Of a DNA stretch of 14,058 bases, positions 1 through 7,177 are shown piece by piece. The stretch is from the NCBI GenBank assembly GCA_012959845.1, contig DUCL01000186.1, positions 1-14,058 on the forward strand. The letters run 5' to 3'. The first letter of the stretch is position 1, and each line of letters opens with the position of its first letter. The notes below the pieces were generated by a model, which did not search any database, had not been told where the DNA came from, and worked only from the letters and a program-made list of their open reading frames with translations. The stretch comes from Candidatus Poseidoniales archaeon. Its GTDB lineage: Archaea; Thermoplasmatota; Poseidoniia; Poseidoniales; Poseidoniaceae. The translations under genes were made by a program, and so were the position numbers.

Positions 1-126
1 TGTATTATTGGTGCCAATGGAGTTGAGAAAATCTTCGAATTAGAATTGACAGAATCTGAGTTGGAATCATTACATGGTTCGGCGAATTTTTACAAGAGTC
101 AACTTGTTGATATTCTCGGATATTGA
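1..126 (+). CDS. mdh: Malate/lactate dehydrogenase, C-terminal end (partial)
   Basis: The window opens inside this gene, and 41 codons remain before the TGA at 124-126. The visible peptide contains IGANGVEKIFELELT, the C-terminal signature of NAD(P)-dependent malate and lactate dehydrogenases, followed by a terminal helix. In the family this strand-helix unit packs against the catalytic domain. The expected reaction is interconversion of malate and oxaloacetate in the cytoplasm. The catalytic His/Asp/Arg residues lie upstream of the window, so malate and lactate specificity cannot be separated here. Malate is the more likely substrate for an archaeon. Its stop is one base from the stop of the convergent ygfZ-like gene. 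Confidence 0.82.
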   Translation, partial: CIIGANGVEKIFELELTESELESLHGSANFYKSQLVDILGY

Positions 127-127
127 A

Positions 128-835
128 TCAGCAACGAATAATCGCTAATGATTGGGTTTCACCCATTGTAGTAATACTGGAAGGCTTGCAAGTAAGTGTA
201 TCAACTTGGCTGAGTAGTTTTCCTTGTTTTCCCCGAGAGTGCATCCTTGCCAATATTTCCTGTCCGATATAACATCCTTTTTGCTGGTGGACCAATTCTT
301 CAAGTCCGCATGCAAACGGATGGAATGAATTGGTTATCTCATATCCATGCCATGGTATCTTGTTATCGATTCTCCACTGATTGAATATTTCAAAATTCTC
401 AAGATTTGATGGCCCATTGCCTTTGCTAGATACTATTAGAGACATATTTCCTGAAATATTGCCGCGAGTATTTTCCCCCTCCGATGAAAAAGCGCCTATA
501 TCTGCACAATCATTTGTGCAATCAAATTCGATGAACAACTCATTTAGTTGCGTAATATCTGTAATTGATACATCTTGGCCAAGTATTCTTCTTGAAGTGT
601 GTTTTAGTAATTTTTCAAGAAACGGGAAGTGTCCTGCAGTAACAATAAATTCACCCATGTGAAACAAAGTCACACAGTCAATAATTTTTGCATTTGAGTC
701 AGTAAATATTGTGCGAATTAATTGACCACTCTGCAGTTCAGTGACTTTATTTGTAGATAATCCATCAATGAATTGCAAGACATCTTTTCCTCTCCACAAT
801 GTGAGAGAGGCATCCAGTAAGGCCGCTATGGGCAA
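128..835 (-). CDS. ygfZ: YgfZ/GcvT-like folate-binding protein (iron-sulfur enzyme maintenance)
   Basis: This is a YgfZ-family protein related to the T-protein of glycine cleavage. The hallmark motif KGCYIGQE lies at about residues 186-193, with its cysteine at 188, and is followed by a RMHSRGK segment. The N-terminus LLDASLTLWRGKDVLQFIDGLSTN-like pattern matches the family opening (a short stretch at about residues 6-30). In bacteria YgfZ uses tetrahydrofolate and supports assembly or repair of certain Fe-S enzymes, and its position after an IscA-type carrier fits that role. The start chosen is TTG at 835, preceded by a perfect GAGGTGA five bases upstream. GTG at 844 or an ATG up to 913 would extend it into the iscA-like gene. 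At about 235 residues it is shorter than the E. coli protein (about 326), and the C-terminal barrel appears reduced. Family assignment is firm; the start and the target enzymes are not. Confidence 0.85.
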   Translation of the reverse strand: MPIAALLDASLTLWRGKDVLQFIDGLSTNKVTELQSGQLIRTIFTDSNAKIIDCVTLFHMGEFIVTAGHFPFLEKLLKHTSRRILGQDVSITDITQLNELFIEFDCTNDCADIGAFSSEGENTRGNISGNMSLIVSSKGNGPSNLENFEIFNQWRIDNKIPWHGYEITNSFHPFACGLEELVHQQKGCYIGQEILARMHSRGKQGKLLSQVDTLTCKPSSITTMGETQSLAIIRC

Positions 836-840
836 TGATG

Positions 841-847
841 TCACCTC
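841..847 (-). promoter_or_regulatory. Shine-Dalgarno site deciding the TTG start of the ygfZ-like gene
   Basis: The minus strand reads GAGGTGA, then five bases, then TTG at 835-833. The site overlaps the TGA stop of the upstream iscA-like gene (848-846), which suggests translational coupling. A GTG inside the SD itself (844-842) is in frame but has no SD of its own. Confidence 0.55.
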
Positions 848-1226
848 AGGAAAAAGACTCCCCACAACCGCAGGAAGAATCGGCATTAGGATTGTTGATT
901 TTGAATCCCCCACCCATTAATTTTTCTACATAATCTATTTCAATTCCGTCAAGTAAATGTGAAGACGCCTTTGGTACAAGAACCCTAAAACCATCCACGG
1001 ATAACTCCTGACAATCTTGATCTGTGGATTCGACAATTTGCAGGTCGTACATATATCCTGAACAACCGCCACTCAAAACCCCAACAAGCAAAGCATGAGA
1101 ACGGTCATCGCCAAATGCATCTGCTAGCATATTTTTTGCCATATCAGATATGGTCAAATTTACATCAATCACTTCCGGTTTGACCATTTGTACGGGGTCA
1201 GCACTATCACAAGTTCCGCAATCCAT
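846..1226 (-). CDS. iscA: A-type iron-sulfur carrier protein (IscA/ErpA/HesB family)
   Basis: This 126-residue protein has the three conserved cysteines of A-type carriers: C55 in GGCSGY, and C119 and C121 in SSCGCGESF near the end. Such proteins bind and hand over [2Fe-2S] or [4Fe-4S] clusters or iron to client enzymes in the cytoplasm. The core runs from about residue 23 to 125. An unusual N-terminal extension begins MDCGTCD and adds a CxxC pair (C3, C6) not present in canonical members. The ATG at 1226 is preceded by GAGG seven bases upstream, which supports the extended form. An internal Met at residue 14 is possible but has less support. It lies 45 bases downstream of the TrmB-V4R gene, and its stop overlaps the SD of the ygfZ-like gene, so the three probably share a transcript. 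Confidence 0.93.
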   Translation of the reverse strand: MDCGTCDSADPVQMVKPEVIDVNLTISDMAKNMLADAFGDDRSHALLVGVLSGGCSGYMYDLQIVESTDQDCQELSVDGFRVLVPKASSHLLDGIEIDYVEKLMGGGFKINNPNADSSCGCGESFS

Positions 1227-1271
1227 GTTAGTGCCTCACATTCCATCTCTATGAACCTGCGCTTCGCAGAA

Positions 1272-2636
1272 CTATGCTTTTTTAGCAATATTGCTCTCGA
1301 TTTCATAATAACAATCTGTTTCTGAGCAGTCAGAACAGATTCTATGATTTGAAACAACAGTAATTCCATGTCGTTCTTGCATTATCCCTTCAATGATGCC
1401 CTCGTCAAGCAAACAAATAATTCCATTTTCTTGTGGATTTCCACCACAGGCATTACCATTACGAACTGTGATTTTCGAGGCATCACCATCTGAAACAATT
1501 AGTTCACCCATACCCAAATTATTCCACTCCTTGGCCAAGCGCTCCCAAAACTCGTTATCATCTTCAACATCATTAATTTTCATCGCCAATTCGCGCCCGA
1601 TTCTATTTCCGACCGACTGGAGTAAATCTCCAACATCAATTCCTAGCATAGACAACGCTTGTGATTCCGTATCGCCCTCTGAAATAAGGCTTAGACCATC
1701 CTTTCTTATTTCAACAGGCGAATTATTTGAATTAATATCGTCATTTAAGCCGTTAGCTAAACTATCTCTTAGTTTTGCATAAAATGAACCCTCGCCCAGT
1801 GAATATTGCAATGGCTCGGTCATTTCTCCATCGATAATTCTTGCACGCACGGCAGAATATGAAGTGGCAGCAGCCCATTGAATTTGCAATAACTCATTCT
1901 GAGCCTTCAAAAACTCTAAACTCTCAATCAATAGAGCAGTATCTTCCTTCCCTCTTCCAGTAGGATTTTCTTCACTGTAAACAATTTGAATCCCAAATTC
2001 ATCATCGATGAAGGCGCCTTGTAATGATAATTGCTCGTGATGCCTGATTTCAATTAGAGGTGATAAGTCATCAAAAAATCTAACCGTCTTTTTATCAACG
2101 CATGCTACAATTCTAATTTCCACACCACGCTCGAGTGCTTCATCTAGAACCTTCTTGCCCCCGACTCTTAGGAAATGCAATATCCCCCACCGTCCGAGTA
2201 ATAGCCAAACATTGGATTCTGCCTCTGCGATAAGCAATTCAAAGTTTGCCATTATTTGATGCCTGTCTTTGATTACGGAGAATGTTGCTTCATTAACACG
2301 TTTTTCGATTGACATCAGTGCCATAGCAGGGCCAGTTGTCAATTCCTCAAAATGCTCTTCCATACGCTGCAAGTCAATCTTTTGCTTGTGTATTAGTAAT
2401 TTAAAAACTTCACTTATCGTATTTCCAGCAAATCTCATCGGCTTGTCCAGTGTTGCTTTAATCAAACCCTGTTCCTGTAATTTACGAAGGGAATTGTACG
2501 CATCCATTCTCGATAGTCCAATTCTCTTACCCACTTCACTAGCCTTAGAGGGAGGATTAGAGGCTAAATCAACTACAATTTGTGCTTGCTTAAGTTCTAA
2601 GCCAGACTCCTCAAGTCGGAGCATAATGGATGTCAT
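1272..2636 (-). CDS. TrmB-family transcriptional regulator fused to a cysteine-rich V4R-like domain
   Basis: The order of parts is as follows. A winged-helix domain of the TrmB type spans about residues 10-68, with the recognition helix around GLSRMDAYNSLRKL. A helical linker likely to dimerise spans 73-100. A middle domain spans about 115-258 and resembles the phospholipase-D-like effector region of TrmB proteins. The C-terminal part (about 285-447) has a V4R-like pattern: SVGNRIGRELA, then C397, C408 and a final H431-x2-C434-x2-C437-x4-C442 cluster. V4R domains bind small ligands or metal through late cysteines, and TrmB proteins are archaeal sugar or metabolite regulators. I infer a DNA-binding sensor of iron, Fe-S clusters, redox state or a ligand. 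Its location directly before iscA-like and ygfZ-like genes supports an Fe-S role. The ATG at 2636 follows GGTGA by four bases. The ATG at 2651 adds five residues and lacks a well-placed SD. Confidence 0.8.
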   Translation of the reverse strand: MTSIMLRLEESGLELKQAQIVVDLASNPPSKASEVGKRIGLSRMDAYNSLRKLQEQGLIKATLDKPMRFAGNTISEVFKLLIHKQKIDLQRMEEHFEELTTGPAMALMSIEKRVNEATFSVIKDRHQIMANFELLIAEAESNVWLLLGRWGILHFLRVGGKKVLDEALERGVEIRIVACVDKKTVRFFDDLSPLIEIRHHEQLSLQGAFIDDEFGIQIVYSEENPTGRGKEDTALLIESLEFLKAQNELLQIQWAAATSYSAVRARIIDGEMTEPLQYSLGEGSFYAKLRDSLANGLNDDINSNNSPVEIRKDGLSLISEGDTESQALSMLGIDVGDLLQSVGNRIGRELAMKINDVEDDNEFWERLAKEWNNLGMGELIVSDGDASKITVRNGNACGGNPQENGIICLLDEGIIEGIMQERHGITVVSNHRICSDCSETDCYYEIESNIAKKA

Positions 2637-2698
2637 GTCATCACCGGACATGGTACTTGTTCAATACTCCTAGTTTTTCAACCCATTCAATGAATTAT

Positions 2699-5206
2699 TC
2701 AAGGTTTTTTCCTGATTTTCCTCATACGTTCTTTGTCTATGATAGTGCAACGTCTAATTTGATCTTTTGCTCTCTTGGCTTCTGAAGTTGACAACCCGCG
2801 TGGAATCGATTGTTCAAAACATTTGATTGCATCTTGGTATCTTTCCATTTCGGCATAGGCGGTGCCCATGTTATACAGTGTCTGGCCCCTTACTTCGGTT
2901 GGACGAATTAGCATTGCTTGATGATATGCCTCCACGCATTTCGGGTATTCCTCCATGTAATAGAATGAGTTTCCACGACCATTGAGAATTCTAATTACCA
3001 TCTCATCATCATCCTTGAAAGATGGTAATGCTCTATCAAAGCATGTTAGTGCTTCTCTGTACTTACCGTCTTCAGTTAGTTGAATACCCTTGTTGTACCA
3101 GGCAATATCTTGATTTGCGACTGATTTAGACATTGTTTCTCCAATGACATTGAGTGCTGCTGCTTGTGTAGCATCCAGAGCAGCCTTTGCTAAATCTACA
3201 TGAGGATTTTCCTCTGTTACTGTATTAACGGGCCTCGGCTCAATCGGAGCCATAAGCAAGTCATTTGCTTGATGTGTATTCTCGTCAAGCGCAGGCTCTA
3301 CGATAGTTTGTGGAGTGACTGGGGCAAGTAAAATATCAGCAGGGTCATCATCAACTGTTTCAATTTGCGGTTCAGACTCCGTAGGAGCAACTTGTTCTAA
3401 TGTAGGTTCAATCGTTTGAGGGAGATCTGCAACAACTTCAACCGGCTCTGCAATAATTGGAGTATGTTCAACAATAGTAGGTTCTGTTCCATTTTCTAAT
3501 TCATTTGCCTTCGCATGACATTTTTGCGCAGTTGCAATGTCACCGGCTTCTTCTAAAGATCGTGCTAAACCTCTCCAATTTGCAGGTTCTTCTCCATCTT
3601 CTTGAATTAATGCTTTCCAAGTTGTTACAGACCGATGGTGATCGGAAATAGCCGTGTATGCTCTAGCATGTAGAGTAGAAGTGCCATCGCCAATAAGTCC
3701 CAGAGCCTCTTGTGCAAGTTCAGGGCCAACAGGTAGTGTTGGCGGCAAACCTTGCGTAGATTCCAGTACATTTGCTTCACCTTCAGCGATTTCGATTAAG
3801 ACCTCAGCCATTTCAGTTACTCTCGCATCAGTAGAATCAATATTTGCAATAATTCGAGTTGCGAATAAATATGCTTCTATATCGCTTAACTGCTTTGACA
3901 AATCACTAAGTTTGCTTGCCGCTTTTAGATAATCTGGTTGTGCTTCAAGCGCCTTGTAATAGCATGACTTTGCTTCAGCAAAGTTTTCTCCACGCTGATA
4001 TATTGAACCCAAATTGAACCAGCCGTTTGAGTTGGATGGGTCAAGTGATTGTGCGTGGGTAATTGCTGCAATGGCATGAGTCTCCAAATCAAGTCTGGCC
4101 ATTGCTCCACCAGCAACTCTCCATGCGTTTGCATGTTCAGCTGCAGTTGTTTTTAGATGAGGTTTCAGTAATGCCAACCCGCCAGCAGCATCTCCCGAAC
4201 GAATTAATGCTGTAGATTCTTCAACAAGTGAATCGATATCAACCACTGGTTGCGGAGCGACTTCTTCGACTGCGGGTTGTTGAACTACTTCTTCTGTTAC
4301 TATCTCTTCTTGAGGTTCAGCAATTACTTCAACAGGCTGTTGGGAAACGATTGGTTTTGCTTCCAACCTCACCAATACTTCTTCAGTTGCGGCAACAACA
4401 GTTGCAGCAGATTTTAATTCGGAATAATCTAGGTGGGAATCACCATCGTGGTCGTGATAAACAGCCTCTTGCAGTACTGCTTCCATATCATCAATTCCGA
4501 CTTCATCCATTGCGGCTACCACAGTAGATTCTTCATAGGAATGAGTTGATGCTACAATCCTAGGTACTTCTGTAATAGGGATATTTACTTCTGCATTTTT
4601 ACACCTATTAGCAATCTCTACTAGGGCTGGATGCCCTGGATAGAAAACGAGTGCTCTTTGAGATACTTCATATGCGGAAATCAAATCACCCATTCTCTCT
4701 AAAATACTGGCTAAATTTGCGGTGGCAGGAGCATGGTCAGGATTTAGATCAAGACAAATTTGGAATGCCTGTTTTGCCCCTCTAGCATCTTTTTGTGCCT
4801 CCAATAGAACTCCACGGTTAAACCATGCCATATCGGATGAAGGGTCAAGTGCAATGGCCTTGTTAAATGCTGCTAGAGCACCCTTTGCATCAGATTTCCT
4901 CGAACGTTCTTCTCCTACATTTAGCAAAACTCGAACCATTTCTTCAGCGTCGTCAACATCGTCTAATTCGGGAAAAATATCCGCAGGATTGGAAGAACTA
5001 TATTCTGTGCTATTTGCGCCATCAGATTCTACATCAGCACTAACTTCTTCAACCTCTTCTATGGCAACAGGTGTTTCTTCAAGCATACTTCCTAGGCCAG
5101 CAGAACGCATTGCTGAGGCCATAGAAGCCATCGCTGCATCCGTGACTTCTTTATCAGATTGATCAGTATTAGTTAGAATCGAATCATCCACATCGCCCTC
5201 AGCCAT
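2699..5206 (-). CDS. Large TPR-repeat protein with an embedded EF-hand loop
   Basis: This is a soluble protein of about 835 residues with no signal peptide or membrane segment. Three tetratricopeptide blocks are visible. They cover residues about 93-193 (WFNRGVLLEAQKDARGAKQA), 324-436 (WFNLGSIYQRGENFAEAKSC) and 700-804 (WYNKGIQLTEDGKYREALTC, LYNMGTAYAEMERYQDAIKC). They are separated by acidic, Pro/Val/Glu-rich linkers. A single EF-hand loop sits at 252-263, and the protein ends in a basic tail (KERMRKIRKKP). TPRs are protein-interaction scaffolds, and no catalytic motif is seen. The linker before the third block holds two similar short motifs (DILLAPVTP, NDLLMAPIEP), possibly docking sites. 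The ATG at 5206 is preceded by GGTGA with five-base spacing; an ATG at 5218 would add four residues. The gene heads the leftward run, 62 bases before the TrmB-V4R gene. Its role is unknown. Confidence 0.85.
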   Translation of the reverse strand: MAEGDVDDSILTNTDQSDKEVTDAAMASMASAMRSAGLGSMLEETPVAIEEVEEVSADVESDGANSTEYSSSNPADIFPELDDVDDAEEMVRVLLNVGEERSRKSDAKGALAAFNKAIALDPSSDMAWFNRGVLLEAQKDARGAKQAFQICLDLNPDHAPATANLASILERMGDLISAYEVSQRALVFYPGHPALVEIANRCKNAEVNIPITEVPRIVASTHSYEESTVVAAMDEVGIDDMEAVLQEAVYHDHDGDSHLDYSELKSAATVVAATEEVLVRLEAKPIVSQQPVEVIAEPQEEIVTEEVVQQPAVEEVAPQPVVDIDSLVEESTALIRSGDAAGGLALLKPHLKTTAAEHANAWRVAGGAMARLDLETHAIAAITHAQSLDPSNSNGWFNLGSIYQRGENFAEAKSCYYKALEAQPDYLKAASKLSDLSKQLSDIEAYLFATRIIANIDSTDARVTEMAEVLIEIAEGEANVLESTQGLPPTLPVGPELAQEALGLIGDGTSTLHARAYTAISDHHRSVTTWKALIQEDGEEPANWRGLARSLEEAGDIATAQKCHAKANELENGTEPTIVEHTPIIAEPVEVVADLPQTIEPTLEQVAPTESEPQIETVDDDPADILLAPVTPQTIVEPALDENTHQANDLLMAPIEPRPVNTVTEENPHVDLAKAALDATQAAALNVIGETMSKSVANQDIAWYNKGIQLTEDGKYREALTCFDRALPSFKDDDEMVIRILNGRGNSFYYMEEYPKCVEAYHQAMLIRPTEVRGQTLYNMGTAYAEMERYQDAIKCFEQSIPRGLSTSEAKRAKDQIRRCTIIDKERMRKIRKKP
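4418..4453 (-). other. EF-hand calcium-binding loop within the TPR protein
   Basis: The codons encode DHDGDSHLDYSE. This fits the 12-residue EF-hand loop with Asp at positions 1, 3, 5 and 9, a hydrophobic Leu at 8 and Glu at 12. Helix-compatible stretches flank it (MEAVLQEAVYH before, LKSAATVVAATEEVLVRL after). Position 6 is Ser rather than the usual Gly. Only one such loop is present, so if it binds Ca2+ it may do so alone or by pairing between molecules. Confidence 0.65.
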
Positions 5207-5359
5207 AACAGTCACCATTCACAAGGGGCGACCTAAAGCGGATAAGAGTTCCTTCTATTTGGGTCTAAAATATTTTTTTGGTAAAATCAAAAATTATTGT
5301 GGAAAATGACATTAACTCTGGTTCATTAGGATAGATTGAGAAGAATCACGGTGTTAGAA
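5207..5359. promoter_or_regulatory. Divergent intergenic promoter region
   Basis: This non-coding gap separates the leftward TPR gene from the rightward FGE-like gene. The centre (about 5265-5305) is strongly AT-rich, with AAATATTTTTTTGG and AAAATTATT-like stretches that could serve as TATA/BRE elements in both directions. Neither TATA box can be fixed by eye. An SD for the rightward gene, GGTG at 5350-5353, lies six bases before its ATG. No RNA gene or repeat was seen. Confidence 0.5.
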
Positions 5360-6103
5360 ATGTCCAAAGAAACTCCGCGCTTTGATGATGAATTTGGCTC
5401 CACATATTTATTGGTCTCACCGGGTACATATTTTATGGGAAATTCATCAAAAAATTCACCACGTAGAGAATTACCAAATCACTTAGTAACTATTGAGCAG
5501 CCATTTTTCTTGGGGAAAATGCAGGTGACACAAATTCATTGGCAATCGGTGATGAAAGATAACCCTGCAAAATTTAGTGATGGTTGGTCAGCAGGATTAC
5601 GTCCAGTTGAAAATGTTTCATGGGATGATGTTCAGATATTTATTGCCAAGCTAAATGATGAACACAATAATTCACCAAGATTGGGCCTGCATGGTGTTTG
5701 GAGATTGCCGAGTGAGTCGGAATGGGAATATGCTGCGCGTGCAGAAACCACTACTCGTTGGTCCTTTGGCGACAAAGATTCAGATTTGGATGAGCATGGA
5801 TGGCATGCAGGTAATTCAGGGGCATCGACTAGAGAAGTAGGTCAGAAAAAGGCAAATCCATGGGGCTTGCATGACCTTCATGGCAATGTAAGCGAATGGT
5901 GCATTGATGATTGGTGCGATAACTATGATGATGCGCCTAGTGACCAAACTGCTGTGAAAACTATTGGTGGAGGTCGTAAAGTGCATCGGGGGGGCAACTG
6001 GTTCACAGAAAGTGATTCAACACGCTGTTCAGCCCGAGGTTCCTCGCAGAGAAATGTCGCCAAGGACGGAATTGGATTCCGATTGGTTTGGCAACCCGAT
6101 TGA
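5360..6103 (+). CDS. Formylglycine-generating-enzyme (SUMF1/FGE-sulfatase) fold protein
   Basis: This 247-residue protein has the FGE-sulfatase family pattern throughout. It includes VSPGTYFMGN near residue 19, RPVENVSWDDVQIFIAKLN at 81-99, WRLPSESEWEYAAR at 114-127, NPWGLHDLHGNVSEWC at 166-181, VHRGGNWF at 208-215 and GIGFRLV at 237-243. True FGEs oxidise a sulfatase cysteine to formylglycine using a copper-binding Cys pair near the C-terminus, five residues apart. Here only the second is clear (C223 in TRCSARG); the equivalent of the first is Ser218. So it may be an FGE-fold protein with another oxidase or binding role. No sulfatase gene is in view. The ATG at 5360 follows GGTG by six bases; a TTG at 5336 would add eight residues without a good SD. 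No signal peptide is visible, so it is probably cytoplasmic. The arsC-like gene follows after 37 bases. Confidence 0.88.
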   Translation: MSKETPRFDDEFGSTYLLVSPGTYFMGNSSKNSPRRELPNHLVTIEQPFFLGKMQVTQIHWQSVMKDNPAKFSDGWSAGLRPVENVSWDDVQIFIAKLNDEHNNSPRLGLHGVWRLPSESEWEYAARAETTTRWSFGDKDSDLDEHGWHAGNSGASTREVGQKKANPWGLHDLHGNVSEWCIDDWCDNYDDAPSDQTAVKTIGGGRKVHRGGNWFTESDSTRCSARGSSQRNVAKDGIGFRLVWQPD

Positions 6104-6140
6104 ACCGATATATCATTAACTAAGATTTGGAGCAAATGTC

Positions 6141-6491
6141 ATGGCAACTCTCTATCACAATCCTAGATGCTCAAAATCCCGTCAAGGACTTGAATTATGC
6201 AATGACTCTAAAGTCAAAGTAGAAGTTGTTCATTATCTAAAAACAAATTTAACGAAAAGTGAATTAGAGGGAATAATCTCAAGACTTGATGGCTGTGTTT
6301 CTAGTCTGATTAGGAATGGTGATGATGCATTCAAGCAATCACAATATTCTACTTTAGATTTAACAGATGAAAACAATGTGCTAACCATTCTAATCAAATT
6401 ACCTCAAGTAATGCAAAGGCCGCTATTAGATGATGGAAAGCGAGTAATTATTGGAAGGCCGCCCCAAGATTTCAATGAAATTTTAGGCTAA
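6141..6491 (+). CDS. arsC: Arsenate reductase, glutaredoxin-type ArsC family
   Basis: This 116-residue thioredoxin-fold protein opens with TLYHNPRCSKSR, placing the nucleophilic cysteine at residue 10. The three arginines that shape the oxyanion site in E. coli ArsC have counterparts: R58 in LIRNGDD, R93 in MQRPLL and R106 in GRPPQ. Together these favour a real arsenate reductase (arsenate to arsenite, with glutathione/glutaredoxin-like reductant) over the YffB or Spx branches. No arsenite exporter or ArsR regulator is nearby, so the substrate is not settled. GGAG lies eight bases before the ATG. The gene is probably co-transcribed with the FGE-like gene. Its 3' end overlaps the convergent PqqD-like gene by four bases. 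Confidence 0.9.
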   Translation: MATLYHNPRCSKSRQGLELCNDSKVKVEVVHYLKTNLTKSELEGIISRLDGCVSSLIRNGDDAFKQSQYSTLDLTDENNVLTILIKLPQVMQRPLLDDGKRVIIGRPPQDFNEILG

Positions 6492-6994
6492 TATTTTTCA
6501 TCATCTAGCAATGAAGTATCAATCTTCAAGCGCTCATCAGCATCATCAAGAGTTTGTCCGGCTGGAGTTATTCCGGGTCCAATATTCCATCTTCCAGCAA
6601 GAGGCTCATCGAGTGCAAGCATCAAATTATTAGAAATTAGTGAAGCGATTCCATGTGTGGTTCTATTGACTACAGGTGCGATTTCCTCATGATATGTTGA
6701 ATCGAGTTGAAGGCAAATTTCTTGGAATGTTCTCGTCCCATCACATAATTCCCAAAGCAAACTATTCATGATGTCAAGCGGCCTCCTCAATTCCTTAGGC
6801 GCTCTCAATATTTTTGCAAAAAGAGATTCAATTTTTTTAAACTTTTTTTCAATTCTTATTACAATTTTTCTACCACTAATACCCACTCCTTCAGGATGTG
6901 GCCCGATATCACCATATCTGCCCCACCAAACAGGTAGTCGACATGGATACTTTTCCGAATATGGGCTCTTTGAAGAATCAACAATAGCAGTCAT
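6488..6994 (-). CDS. PqqD-like (RiPP recognition element type) protein
   Basis: In this 168-residue protein the middle, about residues 45-128, resembles the PqqD family. It has a basic strand region (RKIVIRIEKKFKKIE), then RRPLDIMNSLLWELCDGTRTFQEICLQL-type sequence in which NSLLWELCDGTRTFQEI is the family core, and a final helix (HGIASLISNNLMLAL). PqqD domains bind leader peptides for radical-SAM or other modifying enzymes, but stand-alone copies of unknown role are common. No radical-SAM gene or precursor peptide is visible here. The N-terminus (YPCRLPVWWGRYGDIGPHPEG) is Trp/Pro/Gly-rich, and the C-terminal tail is acidic. The ATG at 6994 has GAGTGAT four bases upstream; a GTG at 7003 would add three residues. 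That SD overlaps the end of the preceding small membrane protein gene, suggesting coupling. Confidence 0.72.
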   Translation of the reverse strand: MTAIVDSSKSPYSEKYPCRLPVWWGRYGDIGPHPEGVGISGRKIVIRIEKKFKKIESLFAKILRAPKELRRPLDIMNSLLWELCDGTRTFQEICLQLDSTYHEEIAPVVNRTTHGIASLISNNLMLALDEPLAGRWNIGPGITPAGQTLDDADERLKIDTSLLDDEKY

Positions 6995-7003
6995 ATAAAT
7001 CAC

Positions 7004-7177
7004 TCAAAATTCAGCCAATGTCCAACCCAATAAACTAATCATTGCAATAATGCCGGAGAATGCAACAAGTTTAGTCAACTCCTCTTTAGTAGTGAAATTG
7101 CGCAGATACCAAGTGGCTACTCCGCATATTGAAACAACAAACAGCAATCCATACCAGAGAGGTGGATATGATGCCAT
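7004..7177 (-). CDS. Small two-helix membrane protein
   Basis: This 57-residue protein has two hydrophobic helices, about residues 7-24 (LWYGLLFVVSICGVATWYL region) and 36-54 (LVAFSGIIAMISLLGWTL region). A short charged loop, RNFTTKEELTK, lies between them, giving a hairpin with both ends on the same side. I do not recognise a family. Three in-frame ATGs compete: 7192, 7183 and 7177. GGAG six bases before 7177 gives the best spacing; the longest form has 62 residues. It sits between the adhesin-like gene and the PqqD-like gene, and its TGA overlaps the SD of the latter. The arrangement suggests it works with one of those proteins at the membrane. Confidence 0.7.
   Translation of the reverse strand: MASYPPLWYGLLFVVSICGVATWYLRNFTTKEELTKLVAFSGIIAMISLLGWTLAEF

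Noticed and set aside
1257..1269. Small hairpin CTGCG-CTT-CGCAG between the TrmB-V4R and iscA-like genes
   Set aside because: The stem is only five base pairs with no T-tract, so it is unlikely to be a terminator; it is within chance expectation, although an intra-operon processing site cannot be excluded.
4228..4527. Open frame on the plus strand, rich in Leu and Gln
   Set aside because: It is antisense to the Pro/Glu/Val-rich linker and EF-hand region of the TPR protein; its composition is explained by the complement of repetitive Glu/Ala/Val codons and it has no SD.
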